Assembly: GCF_006717075.1 (NCBI RefSeq) | Contig: NZ_VFQC01000003.1 | Coordinates: forward strand, 186,001 to 250,000 | Length of the DNA: 64,000 bases | From: Haloactinospora alba | GTDB taxonomy: Bacteria > Actinomycetota > Actinomycetes > Streptosporangiales > Streptosporangiaceae | Reading direction: 5' to 3' | Shown here: positions 53,691 to 62,410 of the stretch, in pieces | How the letters are laid out: the number at the start of each line of letters is the position of its first letter | How positions within the stretch are numbered: the stretch's first letter is position 1 | Position numbers and translations under genes: made by a program | Notes under the pieces: model-generated | What the model was told of the DNA's origin: nothing | Databases searched by the model: none | What the model saw: only the letters and a program-made list of their open reading frames with translations

Positions 53691-56600
53691 ATGCCCGCAC
53701 CCGCACACCCGCGAGGGTGGCTCGCTTCGATCGCGGTGGCCACCGCCGCCGTCACGACCGCAGCGCTGCTGCACACCCCCGCCCACGCCGAACAGAACAG
53801 CAGCCCCGACACCCAGGACGTGCCGTCCGGCGATTCCTGGCAGCCCGACGAGGAGGTCGACCGGGACCCCTCGGGTGGCGAGCCGCCCGAGGAGGACTGG
53901 AAGCAACCCCACGAACGCGAGGCCGACCAGCAGGACGGCCTGTCAGCCCAGGACACCGACATCGACGCCGAGGATTCCTGTGATGATGGCACCAACCGCG
54001 GCGTCCAGGACCACTACCCCCTCCAGCGCCACCAGATCAGCGACCGCCTGGAACTGGACGTCAACCTGGAGAACGGCAACACCGTCCTGCGCCACCGCGA
54101 GCTGACCATCCCCGGCACCGGCATCGACCTGTCGCTGTCCAGCGTCTACAACAGCCAGGACCTGGGCACCAACGGGTGGAAGCTCAACACCGGCACCGAC
54201 GTGGGCCTGGACTTCATCACCGACTCCGACGACGTCGTCTTCCGCGGACCCTCCGGGTTCTGCGAGACCTTCACCGACCAGGGCGACGGGACATTCGCGT
54301 CTCCGGAGGACATGGAAGCCGACCTGGAGGAATTGGACAACGGCCGCTACGCCCTGACCTTCCACCAGGGCCCCTACGCCGACCAGATGTGGACCTTCAC
54401 CGCCGACGGGTGGCTATATGCCCAAAGCGACCACAACGGCAACACCACCACCCTCAACTACGACGACGACGGCCTGATCACCTCCATCACCGATGACCAG
54501 GACCGCGTCACCGAACTCGACTGGCACCAGAACCGCATCGGACTCACCGAGATCACCGACCCCACCGGAGCCACCGCCGCCGACTACTCCTACAACGCCG
54601 ACGGGCAACTCACCGAAATCACCGACCGCGCCGGCAACGACATCACCTTCGCCTACGACGACAACAACCACCTGTCCGAGATCACCAACGCCCGCGGCCA
54701 CACCTGGAACCTCGACCACGACACCGCGGGCCAACTCACCGAGCTGGACCAGCCGGTCACCGGAGACGAACGCGCCGTGACCACCTACGACCACGGCGAG
54801 GCCGAAACCGAGGTCACCGACCCGCGCGGCAACACCTCCACCCACACCTTCGACGAGCAGGGCCGCCAGGAAGAGGCCACCGACCCCGAGGGCAACACCC
54901 GCTCGACCACCTGGACCGCCGCGGCCTCGGTGGCCGCCGCCACCGACCCCGCCGGAGCCTCCACCACCTACGACTACGACGACCTCAACAACATGGTCGG
55001 CACCCAGCTGCCCTCCGGCGCCGAATACCAGATCGGATACGCCGATTCGGCCAACCCGCACAAACCCACCTCCATCACCGCTCCCGAGGAGGAGGTGGAG
55101 CTGGACTACGACGACCGCGGCAACCTCACCCAGATCCGCCGCCCCGGCGCCGAGGAGCCCGAACAGAGTCTGGAGTACAACAACAACGGCACCCTGGCCT
55201 CCCAAACCAACGGCCAAGGCGCCAAAACCGAGTTCTCCTACGACGAGGACGGCAACCTCACCGAAATCGACCAACCCGACCCGCTGGGCACCACCAGCTT
55301 CACCTACGACGCCCTGTCCCGGGTCACCAGCGTCACCGACGGCAACGGCACCACCCTCGAGTACGCCTACGACAAGCTCGACCGCGTGGTCGAGATCGTC
55401 CACGACGGCGACATCCGGCAATCCACCGAATACAACCCCAACGGCGACGTCACCGCCACCCACACCCCCCAGGCCACCGTGGCCCACGCCTACAACAAAC
55501 GCGGCGAGGTCGCCAACACCGGCCGCGACGACGGCCAGGACCACGAGTCCTACGACTACACCTACGACCAGGCCGGCAACCTCACCTCGCTGAGTGAACA
55601 CGGCGCCACCACCGACTACGCCTACGACACCGCCAACCGGCTGACCACCGTCACCGACGACTCCGGCGGCGAGACCACCATCGGCTACGACGAGGCCGGC
55701 AACCGCGACGAGATCACCTTCCCCGACGGGGCCACCCAGAGCCTGGACCACAACGAGGCCGGGCTCCTCACCGAGTCGGTGATGGCCAACGCCGACGGTG
55801 ACACCCTGGCCGAGGCCGCCTACTCCTACACCGACGACGACGGCCAGGACACCACCAAGCTGCAGTCGCGCACCGTCAACGGCCAGAGCCGCGAGTTCAC
55901 CTACGACGAGCGCGGCCGCCTGACCAGCGACGGCCACACCGACTACACCTACGACGAGGCCGACAACCTCACCTCCGCCGGCGACACCGACTATCAGGTC
56001 AACAAGGCCGACCAGGTCACCGAGGTCGATGACACCGAGCTGGGCTACGACCAAGCCGGCAACCTCACCGAGGCCGGCCAGACCGACATCGACTACAGCC
56101 CCACCGGCCAAATGGTCGACAAGGACGCCGGCAACTCCGCGTCGGACCTGCAGGTCAGCTACGACACCGCCGACTCCACCCAGCGCCGCACCATCACCCA
56201 AGGATCCGGCGACAACCAGACCGAACACACCCTGACCAACACCGCCCTGGGCATCTCCAGCATCGAACAGGACGACGGCGACCGCACCCGGTATGTGCGT
56301 GATCCGGACGGGCGGATGCTGGGCATGATCACCGGCGGGCAGCGCTACAACGCCGCCACCGACGCCCAGAACTCCACCCTCGCCCTGGCCGAGGACGGAA
56401 CCGAGTCAACCGATCCGGACGTGGCCTACGACTACACCCCCTACGGCCAAACCGAGACGGCCACGGCCGGCAGCGGCGACCAAGCGGCCCAGACCAACCC
56501 CTTCACCTACACCGGCGCCTACGAACTCGACAACGGCGACAAAGCCCTCGGCCACCGCTACCTCTCCCAACGCACCCACCGCTTCACCCAACAAGACCCC

Positions 56601-56867
56601 TCCTGGCAGGAAGACAATCTCTACACCTATGCCGAATGCGACCCCATCAACAAGATGGACCGAAACGGACTTTCTGCTTGCGGGTGGGCGATCGGTGACT
56701 TTATTACCGGATACATTTCTTACCACTTTGCCGTCTATGGTGTAGCCGCGCTTTTGGCTGGTACAGTCGCTGTAGCCGCAGCTCCTATCGCAATCGCTGC
56801 TGTATCTACTGGTATTGCCATATACGGCATGGGTCGCGGAATCGCAGGAATGTATCATAGTTGCTAG
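53691..56867 (+). CDS. Secreted Rhs/YD-repeat protein with hydrophobic tip
   Basis: A 1058-residue protein. Residues 1-33 are a Sec signal peptide ending in TPAHA. An acidic linker (about 34-105) precedes the RHS shell entry (about 115-240). YD repeats (FAYDDNNHLSEITNARGH type) run from about 240 to 850. The Rhs core ends with GHRYLSQRTHRFTQQDPSWQ and CDPINKMDRNGL (about 945-994). The 64-residue C-terminal tip is strongly hydrophobic, with ISYHFAVYGVAALLAG and AIAAVSTGIAIYGMGRGIAG helices and Cys at 997 and 1058 (last residue). The DNA of the tip is markedly AT-richer than the core, a sign of exchange. By analogy to WapA/Rhs proteins, the tip is probably the toxin, delivered to the membrane of a target cell. 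Confidence 0.9.
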   Translation: MPAPAHPRGWLASIAVATAAVTTAALLHTPAHAEQNSSPDTQDVPSGDSWQPDEEVDRDPSGGEPPEEDWKQPHEREADQQDGLSAQDTDIDAEDSCDDGTNRGVQDHYPLQRHQISDRLELDVNLENGNTVLRHRELTIPGTGIDLSLSSVYNSQDLGTNGWKLNTGTDVGLDFITDSDDVVFRGPSGFCETFTDQGDGTFASPEDMEADLEELDNGRYALTFHQGPYADQMWTFTADGWLYAQSDHNGNTTTLNYDDDGLITSITDDQDRVTELDWHQNRIGLTEITDPTGATAADYSYNADGQLTEITDRAGNDITFAYDDNNHLSEITNARGHTWNLDHDTAGQLTELDQPVTGDERAVTTYDHGEAETEVTDPRGNTSTHTFDEQGRQEEATDPEGNTRSTTWTAAASVAAATDPAGASTTYDYDDLNNMVGTQLPSGAEYQIGYADSANPHKPTSITAPEEEVELDYDDRGNLTQIRRPGAEEPEQSLEYNNNGTLASQTNGQGAKTEFSYDEDGNLTEIDQPDPLGTTSFTYDALSRVTSVTDGNGTTLEYAYDKLDRVVEIVHDGDIRQSTEYNPNGDVTATHTPQATVAHAYNKRGEVANTGRDDGQDHESYDYTYDQAGNLTSLSEHGATTDYAYDTANRLTTVTDDSGGETTIGYDEAGNRDEITFPDGATQSLDHNEAGLLTESVMANADGDTLAEAAYSYTDDDGQDTTKLQSRTVNGQSREFTYDERGRLTSDGHTDYTYDEADNLTSAGDTDYQVNKADQVTEVDDTELGYDQAGNLTEAGQTDIDYSPTGQMVDKDAGNSASDLQVSYDTADSTQRRTITQGSGDNQTEHTLTNTALGISSIEQDDGDRTRYVRDPDGRMLGMITGGQRYNAATDAQNSTLALAEDGTESTDPDVAYDYTPYGQTETATAGSGDQAAQTNPFTYTGAYELDNGDKALGHRYLSQRTHRFTQQDPSWQEDNLYTYAECDPINKMDRNGLSACGWAIGDFITGYISYHFAVYGVAALLAGTVAVAAAPIAIAAVSTGIAIYGMGRGIAGMYHSC

Positions 56868-56873
56868 TTTAGA

Positions 56874-56905
56874 ACGCGGGGCGGAAACCCAGTTCCGCCC
56901 CGCGT
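56874..56905 (+). terminator. Hairpin between rhs tip and small membrane gene
   Basis: A perfect 13-bp stem (ACGCGGGGCGGAA and complement, 6-base loop) directly follows the rhs stop codon. It may terminate or reduce transcription into the following gene. Confidence 0.75.
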
Positions 56906-56945
56906 CGGTCTTGAAATAAAAACACAAGGTGCTTTATTGGCAATA

Positions 56946-57101
56946 ATGGGCATTACCTCAAACATCTTATTGACTTTCTCTTTGGCCTTTTTCTTGCTGC
57001 ACTTCAAAAGATCTTCCCCTCATCGTTCTTGGTACCTTCATGGATGCATAATACTTCTTTTTATATCAGCGAGTTTCGCGTTAATCGAATACTTCATCTA
57101 A
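56946..57101 (+). CDS. Small two-TM protein 0 (putative immunity)
   Basis: A 51-residue protein: TM1 (SNILLTFSLAFFLLHF), a basic loop (KRSSPHRSWYLH), TM2 (GCIILLFISASFALIEYF). It follows the rhs gene and hairpin and is AT-rich like the tip. Position and membrane topology suggest it protects the producer against the hydrophobic tip; this is inference. It is too short for most gene finders. Confidence 0.6.
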   Translation: MGITSNILLTFSLAFFLLHFKRSSPHRSWYLHGCIILLFISASFALIEYFI

Positions 57102-57133
57102 TAATTTCGAGGTGCAATTAGGGCCTTCGTCAC

Positions 57134-57862
57134 GTGGTTCGGCCGAAAGGACCTCGATGCGCTGCAGTATCAGCCTGGGCAAGCATCGAACAGGACGACG
57201 GGGGCCGCACCCACTACGTGCGCGACCCTGAGGGCCGCATGCTGGGCATGATCACCGGCGGGCAGCGCTACAACGCCGCCACCGACGCCCAGAACTCCAC
57301 CCTCGCCCTGGCCGAGGACGGAACCACCTCAACCGATCCGGAGGTGGCCTACGACTACGACCCCTACGGCGAAGCCGACACCACCACCAACAACGGCGGC
57401 GACACGGTCGCAGAAGCCAACCCCTTCACCTACACCGGCGCCTACGCCTTCACCAACGGCGACAAAGCCCTCGGACACCGCTACATGTCCCACTTCACCG
57501 AACGCTTCACCCAACAAGACCCCTCACGACAAGAAAACAACCTCTACGGCTACGCCGCCGGTGACCCCATCAACAACACCGACCCGAGTGGACTGCTCAG
57601 CTTTGCCGGGACCGTAGGGACGATCACCGGAACAGTGCTGGGCGGGGCCGCAGCTGCTGGTGTCGCCGGCATGTGCGTTGCAACCGCTGTGGTCGCTTGT
57701 GCCGCCGGTGCGGCCGTGGCCGGAGGCCTCTACGGCGCTGTTGGAGGTGGCGCAGGAGCACTCATCGCCGGTGGTTCCCAAGCCCAGGCGAGAAATGCCA
57801 TGTGGTACGGAATGGTAGGAGGAATGACCACAGGCGCAGGAAAAGCGATCGGATACTGGTGA
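57134..57862 (+). CDS. Orphan Rhs C-terminal cassette 1
   Basis: Homology to the main Rhs core starts near 57187 (EQDDGGRTHYVRDPEGRMLG) and runs to GHRYMSHFTERFTQQDPSRQ and DPINNTDPSGL (to about 57594). There is no signal peptide or YD-repeat region, so alone it would not be secreted. The tip (about 57595-57862) is Gly/Ala-rich, with AAAAGVAGMCVATAVVACAA holding both Cys, and ends GAGKAIGYW. The tip DNA is GC-rich, unlike most other tips. It probably acts as a donor for recombination into the full-length gene. Confidence 0.75.
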   Translation: MVRPKGPRCAAVSAWASIEQDDGGRTHYVRDPEGRMLGMITGGQRYNAATDAQNSTLALAEDGTTSTDPEVAYDYDPYGEADTTTNNGGDTVAEANPFTYTGAYAFTNGDKALGHRYMSHFTERFTQQDPSRQENNLYGYAAGDPINNTDPSGLLSFAGTVGTITGTVLGGAAAAGVAGMCVATAVVACAAGAAVAGGLYGAVGGGAGALIAGGSQAQARNAMWYGMVGGMTTGAGKAIGYW

Positions 57863-57976
57863 GCTATCCGCATGCCTTAGCATCCTAAAGTCGACGCACT
57901 GTCCGGTGATAGTTCCGCGTTGATACAGACCCGTCAGGACGAACTCGACGGTGTTACACTGCAGCTACAGAGAGCC

Positions 57977-57995
57977 TAAATTTTGTGAAAATTTA
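57977..57995 (+). terminator. AT-rich hairpin before small membrane gene 1
   Basis: TAAATTTTGTGAAAATTTA, a perfect 8-bp stem with a 3-base loop, lies between cassette 1 and its small gene. Confidence 0.5.
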
Positions 57996-58036
57996 AAACA
58001 AAGCCCCTGCAGCCCCATACTGAAATCAGCACTAGG

Positions 58037-58228
58037 ATGAAGATCCTGAAAATCGTACTCAAGTGGATGGTCGCTGTATCGATATTCGGGCTAGTAACAT
58101 TCGGAATGGAAAAAATGATACCCACCGACAATATCGACATGTTCTCCCTTGAAGGGGTTGTCGGATTCGGAATCGGATGCGCAATCCTCCAAACAGTGAG
58201 CCACTTTCGGGAAAATAGAGGAGAATAG
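58037..58228 (+). CDS. Small two-TM protein 1 (putative immunity)
   Basis: A 63-residue protein with TM1 at about 4-24 (KIVLKWMVAVSIFGLVTF), an acidic loop and a second hydrophobic segment (EGVVGFGIGCAILQTV, about 39-54), then a charged tail (SHFRENRGE). It follows cassette 1. The immunity role is inferred from position. Confidence 0.6.
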   Translation: MKILKIVLKWMVAVSIFGLVTFGMEKMIPTDNIDMFSLEGVVGFGIGCAILQTVSHFRENRGE

Positions 58229-58229
58229 T

Positions 58230-58405
58230 GTGGCCCGTTCGCTTCGGGCGTCGGCGAATTCGTCGATAACGGCATCGAGGTGAGGCCACACTGATCCTGG
58301 AGCCGTTGGGTCGGGGACGGGGCGCCGTGCGACTTGCCAGTCGCCAGCCGACCCGTCTCCGATCGCCGCCCCGAGGGGTAGGACATACCGCACCTCGGGA
58401 ACCGG
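58230..58405. other. GC-rich gene fragment of unknown origin
   Basis: This block is much GC-richer than its surroundings. In one reverse frame it reads like coding sequence: VRYVLPLGAAIGDG, then PTAPGSVWPHLDAVIDEFAD. No start, family or partner is recognised. It may be a fragment of another gene carried in with cassette 2. Confidence 0.35.
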
Positions 58406-59071
58406 ATGGCCCGAGCCGCTGATTCCACCCAGCGGCGCAGCATCACCCAAGGATCCGGCGACAACCAGACCGAACACACCCTGACCAACACTGCCCTGGG
58501 CATCTCCAGCATCGAACAGGACGACGGCGACCGCACCCGGTATGTGCGTGATCCGGACGGGCGGATGCTGGGCATGATCACCGGCGGGCAGCGCTACAAC
58601 GCCGCCACCGACGCCCAGAACTCCACCCTCGCCCTGGCCGAGGACGGAACCGAGTCAACCGATCCGGACGTGGCCTACGACTACACCCCCTACGGCCAAA
58701 CCGAGACGGCCACGGCCGGCAGCGGCGACCAAGCGGCCCAGACCAACCCCTTCACCTACACCGGCGCCTACGAACTCGACAACGGCGACAAAGCCCTCGG
58801 CCACCGCTACCTCTCCCAACGCACCCACCGCTTCACCCAACAAGACCCCTCCTGGCAAGAAAACAACCTCTACACCTACGCCGAATGCGACCCCATCAAC
58901 AAAATGGACCCCACGGGGCTGTGTGCGGGCAGTATGTTCTCGCTAGCGTGGGGTCTGGCTAACGTGGGGCATGGATCTGGTGGGGTGGCCCCGCAGGATT
59001 CATTGGAGCAACCGTGGTCTTCGGCCTGGCTGCAGGGAGCGCAATTATCGGTGCTGTCCAAGTGGGTATAA
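58406..59071 (+). CDS. Orphan Rhs C-terminal cassette 2 (tip frameshifted)
   Basis: Core homology starts at 58415. The first about 430 bp are nearly identical in DNA to the main gene (56183-56620), diverging only near the end of the core (CDPINKMDPTGL). The tip reads CAGSMFSLAWGLANVGHGSG, then in this frame becomes polar. In the frame reached by a one-base shift in GGTGGGG (58978-58984) it continues GFIGATVVFGLAAGSAIIG and ends NCSPYRS at 59094. That gives a hydrophobic tip with two Cys, like the others. I therefore think the tip has lost one base. Confidence 0.7.
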   Translation: MARAADSTQRRSITQGSGDNQTEHTLTNTALGISSIEQDDGDRTRYVRDPDGRMLGMITGGQRYNAATDAQNSTLALAEDGTESTDPDVAYDYTPYGQTETATAGSGDQAAQTNPFTYTGAYELDNGDKALGHRYLSQRTHRFTQQDPSWQENNLYTYAECDPINKMDPTGLCAGSMFSLAWGLANVGHGSGGVAPQDSLEQPWSSAWLQGAQLSVLSKWV

Positions 59072-59105
59072 ACTGCTCGCCCTACCGAAGCTGAATATTC
59101 GTGTC

Positions 59106-59128
59106 AGTGGCCCAGCGACGGGGCCACT
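59106..59128 (+). terminator. Hairpin between tip 2 and small gene 2
   Basis: AGTGGCCC-N7-GGGCCACT is a perfect 8-bp stem, placed after the tip 2 stop and before the small gene. Confidence 0.6.
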
Positions 59129-59152
59129 CTGCTTACTCTTTTGAGTGTAAAT

Positions 59153-59344
59153 ATGGCAAACGAATCACAGAAAAAACCGTTCCCAGCTTGGCCGTTTATA
59201 GCAATCTCCTCTTGTCTTATGATATCATTTGTTATCCATGAGAAGATTACGAGCAATCAGGTTCCAGCACTTCTGATGGCCCTTTTATTTTTTCTGGTTG
59301 TCACCTGTTTCTTTTGTTACGCTATTTACCGCAAAAAACATTAG
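59153..59344 (+). CDS. Small two-TM protein 2 (putative immunity)
   Basis: A 63-residue protein. TM1 is at about 14-29 (PFIAISSCLMISFVIH), TM2 at about 37-57 (VPALLMALLFFLVVTCFF), then a basic tail (YRKKH). A TTG at 59141 would add four residues. It follows cassette 2; immunity is inferred. AT-rich codons contrast with the host. Confidence 0.6.
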   Translation: MANESQKKPFPAWPFIAISSCLMISFVIHEKITSNQVPALLMALLFFLVVTCFFCYAIYRKKH

Positions 59345-59413
59345 ATGGCAAGCCAAGATGAGAGCTAAGTGAAAATATAATAATGGCGGTCAGTATTTGC
59401 TTGCACTGGGACC

Positions 59414-59785
59414 ATGCTATTTGACCACGGAGACAAGTTGGTAGTGTGTCAGTATCTTTCGCGCCTCACCGAGCTTTTCGCCCGGCAGGGCCCGTCCTGG
59501 CAGGAAGACAACCTGTACTCCTACGCCGAATGCGACCCCATCAACAACACCGACCCGAGTGGGCTGGTCACATGCGGGCGAGCGGTTTTCAACGCAGGTA
59601 TGTCACACCTCATGTTCTCAGGAATGGCACTCACGACTGTTGCGGCTTATGGGGCAACCGCAGCGTCAGGAGGCGCAGCTGCTGTCGGAGCGGTTGGCGC
59701 TACAATCGGTCTTGCTGGAACGTTCGGGTTCCATATGGGAAACCTTTATACTATCGGTCAAAGATGCCCGATATTTGTGAACTAG
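59414..59785 (+). CDS. Orphan Rhs C-terminal cassette 3 (short core)
   Basis: Only about 50 residues of diverged core remain (LSRLTELFARQGPSWQEDNL, CDPINNTDPSGL). The tip reads VTCGRAVFNAG, then MALTTVAAYGATAASGG and AAVGAVGATIGLAGTFGFH, and ends IGQRCPIFVN, with Cys near both ends. The core has drifted (GHRY replaced by VCQY), so this cassette appears old. Confidence 0.7.
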   Translation: MLFDHGDKLVVCQYLSRLTELFARQGPSWQEDNLYSYAECDPINNTDPSGLVTCGRAVFNAGMSHLMFSGMALTTVAAYGATAASGGAAAVGAVGATIGLAGTFGFHMGNLYTIGQRCPIFVN

Positions 59786-59795
59786 GAATCCATTC

Positions 59796-59909
59796 ATGGA
59801 AAATCAAAACCAGAAGGACGTGCCAAATTTACAAATATTCATCATCGGAATATCACTATTTACTGTAGGATTGATAGGGACATTGTTGGCTCCATTGTTT
59901 TTCGGATGA
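59796..59909 (+). CDS. Small one-TM protein 3 (putative immunity)
   Basis: A 37-residue protein with a polar N-terminus (MENQNQKDVPN) and one TM helix (LQIFIIGISLFTVGLIGTLL). Its ATG is 10 bases after the tip 3 stop. It is the shortest of the small proteins. Immunity is inferred from position. Confidence 0.5.
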   Translation: MENQNQKDVPNLQIFIIGISLFTVGLIGTLLAPLFFG

Positions 59910-60032
59910 GATGTTATCAGCGACTTTATTTTCGAGAACCGTGAACGCCAGCGCGGCTTTGACGATACCGCCGACCACCCGAATTCCACCCTCGCCCTGG
60001 CCGAGGACGGAACCGAGTCAAGCGATCCGGAG

Positions 60033-60515
60033 GTGGCCTACGACTACACCCCCTACGGGGACGCCGAAGCGGACACGGCCGGAGACGGCGATCAGGCGGC
60101 CGGGTCGAACCCGTTCACCTATATCGGGTCCTATGAGTTCGACAACGGCGACAAGGCGATGGGGCATCGCTACATGTCGCACTTCACCGAGCGCTTCACC
60201 CAGCAGGACCCCTCCTGGCAGGAGGACAACCTCTACACCTACGCCGAATGCGACCCCATCAACAAGAGCGACCCCAGCGGGCTGAGTAGCTACTGGGGAA
60301 CTGTGAGGAATTGGACGGCTTACGGAGCCGGCGCCGGGGCGACCGCAGGGTGCGCGCTTGGAGGTATCGGAGGAGGAGCACTCGGAAGCTCCCTTGGCCC
60401 CCCTGGAACGGTAGGAGGTGTCATTGGGGGCTGTATCTACGGTGGCACTAACTGGCTTCTCCTGGGTACCGTAGGAGGCTTTGTCGGTGGAAACATAGCG
60501 TACGCAGTTTCTTGA
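60033..60515 (+). CDS. Orphan Rhs C-terminal cassette 4
   Basis: Core homology begins near 59979 (NSTLALAEDGTESSDPEVAY), 54 bases before the first GTG in this frame. It ends at CDPINKSDPSGL near 60285. The tip reads SSYWGTVRNWTAYGAGAGAT, then AGCALGGIGGGALG and VGGVIGGCIYGGTNW, and ends NIAYAVS. Both Cys are internal, flanked by Gly, as in tips 1 and 6. The core differs from the main gene (YIGSYEFDNGDKAMGHRYMS) and matches cassettes 5 and 6. Confidence 0.7.
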   Translation: MAYDYTPYGDAEADTAGDGDQAAGSNPFTYIGSYEFDNGDKAMGHRYMSHFTERFTQQDPSWQEDNLYTYAECDPINKSDPSGLSSYWGTVRNWTAYGAGAGATAGCALGGIGGGALGSSLGPPGTVGGVIGGCIYGGTNWLLLGTVGGFVGGNIAYAVS

Positions 60516-60581
60516 ATTCCCCCTTTTTCTTACCTGGGCTGCATTTTCCGGTCAAGGAGAAAGACTAAGTTGGCAGGAGCC

Positions 60582-60773
60582 ATGAGAAGCTTCATTTTTG
60601 GTGAAACACGATTTGCCACTGTCATCTCTATTTTGGCATTGGTGATTTCCATACTCCTTGCGATTGCCTCCTGGGGAATGCAATCCCACCTCTACTTTTA
60701 TTTCTTCTCTATTTTGGGAGTGGTTTCGTTTGTTGTCTTCTTGCTCCGAATAAACAGGAAGATTAATAAGTAG
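60582..60773 (+). CDS. Small two-TM protein 4 (putative immunity)
   Basis: A 63-residue protein. TM1 is at about 11-30 (FATVISILALVISILLAIAS), TM2 at about 38-55 (YFYFFSILGVVSFVVFLL), then RINRKINK. A TTG at 60570, with AAGGAG upstream, would add four residues. It follows cassette 4. Confidence 0.6.
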   Translation: MRSFIFGETRFATVISILALVISILLAIASWGMQSHLYFYFFSILGVVSFVVFLLRINRKINK

Positions 60774-60783
60774 GTCGGGATCC

Positions 60784-61245
60784 GTGGCCTCCGTCCCGGA
60801 GGTGGCCTACGACTACACGCCCTACGGGGACGCGGATGTGGCCACGGTCGGCGGCGGGGGTGCGGTGGCCGGGTCGAACCCGTTCACCTATATCGGGTCC
60901 TATGAGTTCGACAACGGCGACAAGGCGATGGGGCATCGCTACATGTCGCACTTCACCGACCGCTTCACCCAGCAGGACCCCTCCTGGCAAGAAAACAACC
61001 AATACACCTACGCCGAATGCGACCCCATCAACAAGAGCGACCCAAACGGGTTGCTAACTTCTTGCCAGTGGTCAGCAATTGGGTTCGGAGTCACCACAGT
61101 AATTGGAATTGCTGGCATCGCGGCTACACTCGGAACCGCGGGAGCCGCCGCTGGCCCAAGCGCTGCAGCACTGGGCTGGAGTCTTGGACTCTATAAAGCC
61201 GGACAGGGATACGCAATGTTTGATGTAGTCCGCAACTGCTACTAG
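60784..61245 (+). CDS. Orphan Rhs C-terminal cassette 5
   Basis: Core homology begins near 60796 (PEVAYDYTPYGDADVATVGG) and ends at CDPINKSDPNGL. The tip reads LTSCQWSAIGFGVTTVIGIA, then TLGTAGAAAGPSAAALGWSL, and ends DVVRNCY, with Cys near both ends. It begins 11 bases after the stop of small gene 4. A long hairpin follows the stop. Confidence 0.7.
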   Translation: MASVPEVAYDYTPYGDADVATVGGGGAVAGSNPFTYIGSYEFDNGDKAMGHRYMSHFTDRFTQQDPSWQENNQYTYAECDPINKSDPNGLLTSCQWSAIGFGVTTVIGIAGIAATLGTAGAAAGPSAAALGWSLGLYKAGQGYAMFDVVRNCY

Positions 61246-61280
61246 CAACAGTGATCCAGTGAAGAGTTTTGGTTAACGGT

Positions 61281-61325
61281 GCGGACTGACGAGAGAGTTC
61301 GTTGACCACCCTCTCGTCAGTCCGC
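61281..61325 (+). terminator. Hairpin between tip 5 and small gene 5
   Basis: A perfect 15-bp stem (GCGGACTGACGAGAG and complement, 15-base loop) lies 36 bases after the tip 5 stop. The right arm recurs in altered form at 63757-63775. Confidence 0.75.
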
Positions 61326-61398
61326 TTACGTGTACAAATTCTCTCATTTAGAGAAACAATTACACACAAACCATCCAGTTGTGAAGCGATAAATCTCA

Positions 61399-61596
61399 AT
61401 GCCAGATAAAAGTCTTTATGCGGGATCCTCTTTAGGGGTTCTTTCGATTTCCGTTGCAGCCTCAATTCCAACAATAAGAGGGTTTGCGAATGAGGAAATT
61501 TTTGTAAAGATATATCCAACGATATATTTTTTTGTTTTTTTGATCTCTATAATAATTTCCGCTTTCTTGGGATATCTTTTTTTAAGAAAAAGGTGA
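61399..61596 (+). CDS. Small membrane protein 5 (putative immunity)
   Basis: A 65-residue protein. A weakly hydrophobic N-terminal segment (SLGVLSISVAASIPTI) is followed by FANEEIFVKI and a strong TM (YFFVFLISIIISAFLGYLF), ending LRKR. The stop TGA overlaps the GTG of cassette 6. A decayed copy lies at 63850-64000. Confidence 0.6.
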   Translation: MPDKSLYAGSSLGVLSISVAASIPTIRGFANEEIFVKIYPTIYFFVFLISIIISAFLGYLFLRKR

Positions 61597-62330
61597 ATTC
61601 GTCTCAGCGTAGCGGTATCACCCAAGGAAGCGGTGACAACGCCGCCACCCAGACCCTGACCAACACCGCCCTGGGCATCTCCAGCATCGAACAGGACGAC
61701 GGGGACCGCACCCGGTATGTGCGTGATCCGGACGGGCGGATGCTGGGCATGATCACCGGCGGCCAGCGCTACAACGCCGCCACCGACGCCCAGAACTCCA
61801 CCCTCGCCCTGGCCGAGGACGGAACCGACTCAAGCGATCCGGACGTGGCCTACGACTACACCCCCTACGGCCAAACCGAAGCGACCACGGCCGGCAGCGG
61901 GGGTGCGGTGGCCGGGTCGAACCCGTTCACCTATATCGGGTCCTATGAGTTCGACAACGGCGACAAGGCGATGGGGCATCGCTACATGTCGCACTTCACC
62001 GAGCGCTTCACCCAGCAGGACCCCTCCTGGCAAGAAAACAACCAATACACCTACGCAGGATGTGATCCGGTAAACAACAGCGACCCCAGAGGGCTGGACT
62101 ATCTCTCAGATGTAGCCAGGTATGGCACAGGTTTTGGCATGACTGCCGCCGCCGGCGGATGCGTCGTGGGGGGAGTCGCGGGGGCATACACCGGAATGCC
62201 CGGAATCGTAGCCGGGGGAGCAGGGCCTGTACTCGGAGGAGCTATCGGATGCGGGATCGGATTCGGAATCGGATGGACAGGAGGGGTTGTTGCAGGGGTG
62301 GGATACGCAGCCTATAAGAATATCTTCTAG
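61593..62330 (+). CDS. Orphan Rhs C-terminal cassette 6
   Basis: Core homology starts at about 61605 (SQRSGITQGSGDNAATQTLT) and ends at YTYAGCDPVNNSDPRGL. The front half matches the main gene; the rear half (YIGSYEFDNGDKAMG) matches cassettes 4 and 5, so it looks recombinant. The tip contains AAAGGCVVGGVAGAY, GGAGPVLGGAIGCGIGFGIG and GWTGGVVAGVGYAAYKNIF, with two internal Gly-flanked Cys. The GTG start overlaps the stop of small gene 5. Confidence 0.75.
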   Translation: MNSSQRSGITQGSGDNAATQTLTNTALGISSIEQDDGDRTRYVRDPDGRMLGMITGGQRYNAATDAQNSTLALAEDGTDSSDPDVAYDYTPYGQTEATTAGSGGAVAGSNPFTYIGSYEFDNGDKAMGHRYMSHFTERFTQQDPSWQENNQYTYAGCDPVNNSDPRGLDYLSDVARYGTGFGMTAAAGGCVVGGVAGAYTGMPGIVAGGAGPVLGGAIGCGIGFGIGWTGGVVAGVGYAAYKNIF

Positions 62331-62410
62331 GTGCCAAAAATATAGCCTCTCCAGACAAATAAACTGAATGCAAATCTGACCGTTTTACTTCACCAAAAAG
62401 GCGCCCATTA

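Noticed and set aside
54420-56100. Regular repeats that could suggest a CRISPR or tandem array
   Set aside because: They are codon-level YD repeats of the Rhs shell, variable in sequence and in frame.
58970-58990. Programmed ribosomal frameshifting in tip 2
   Set aside because: No slippery heptamer with a following pseudoknot is evident, and tip 7 shifts in the other direction; mutation or sequencing error is simpler.
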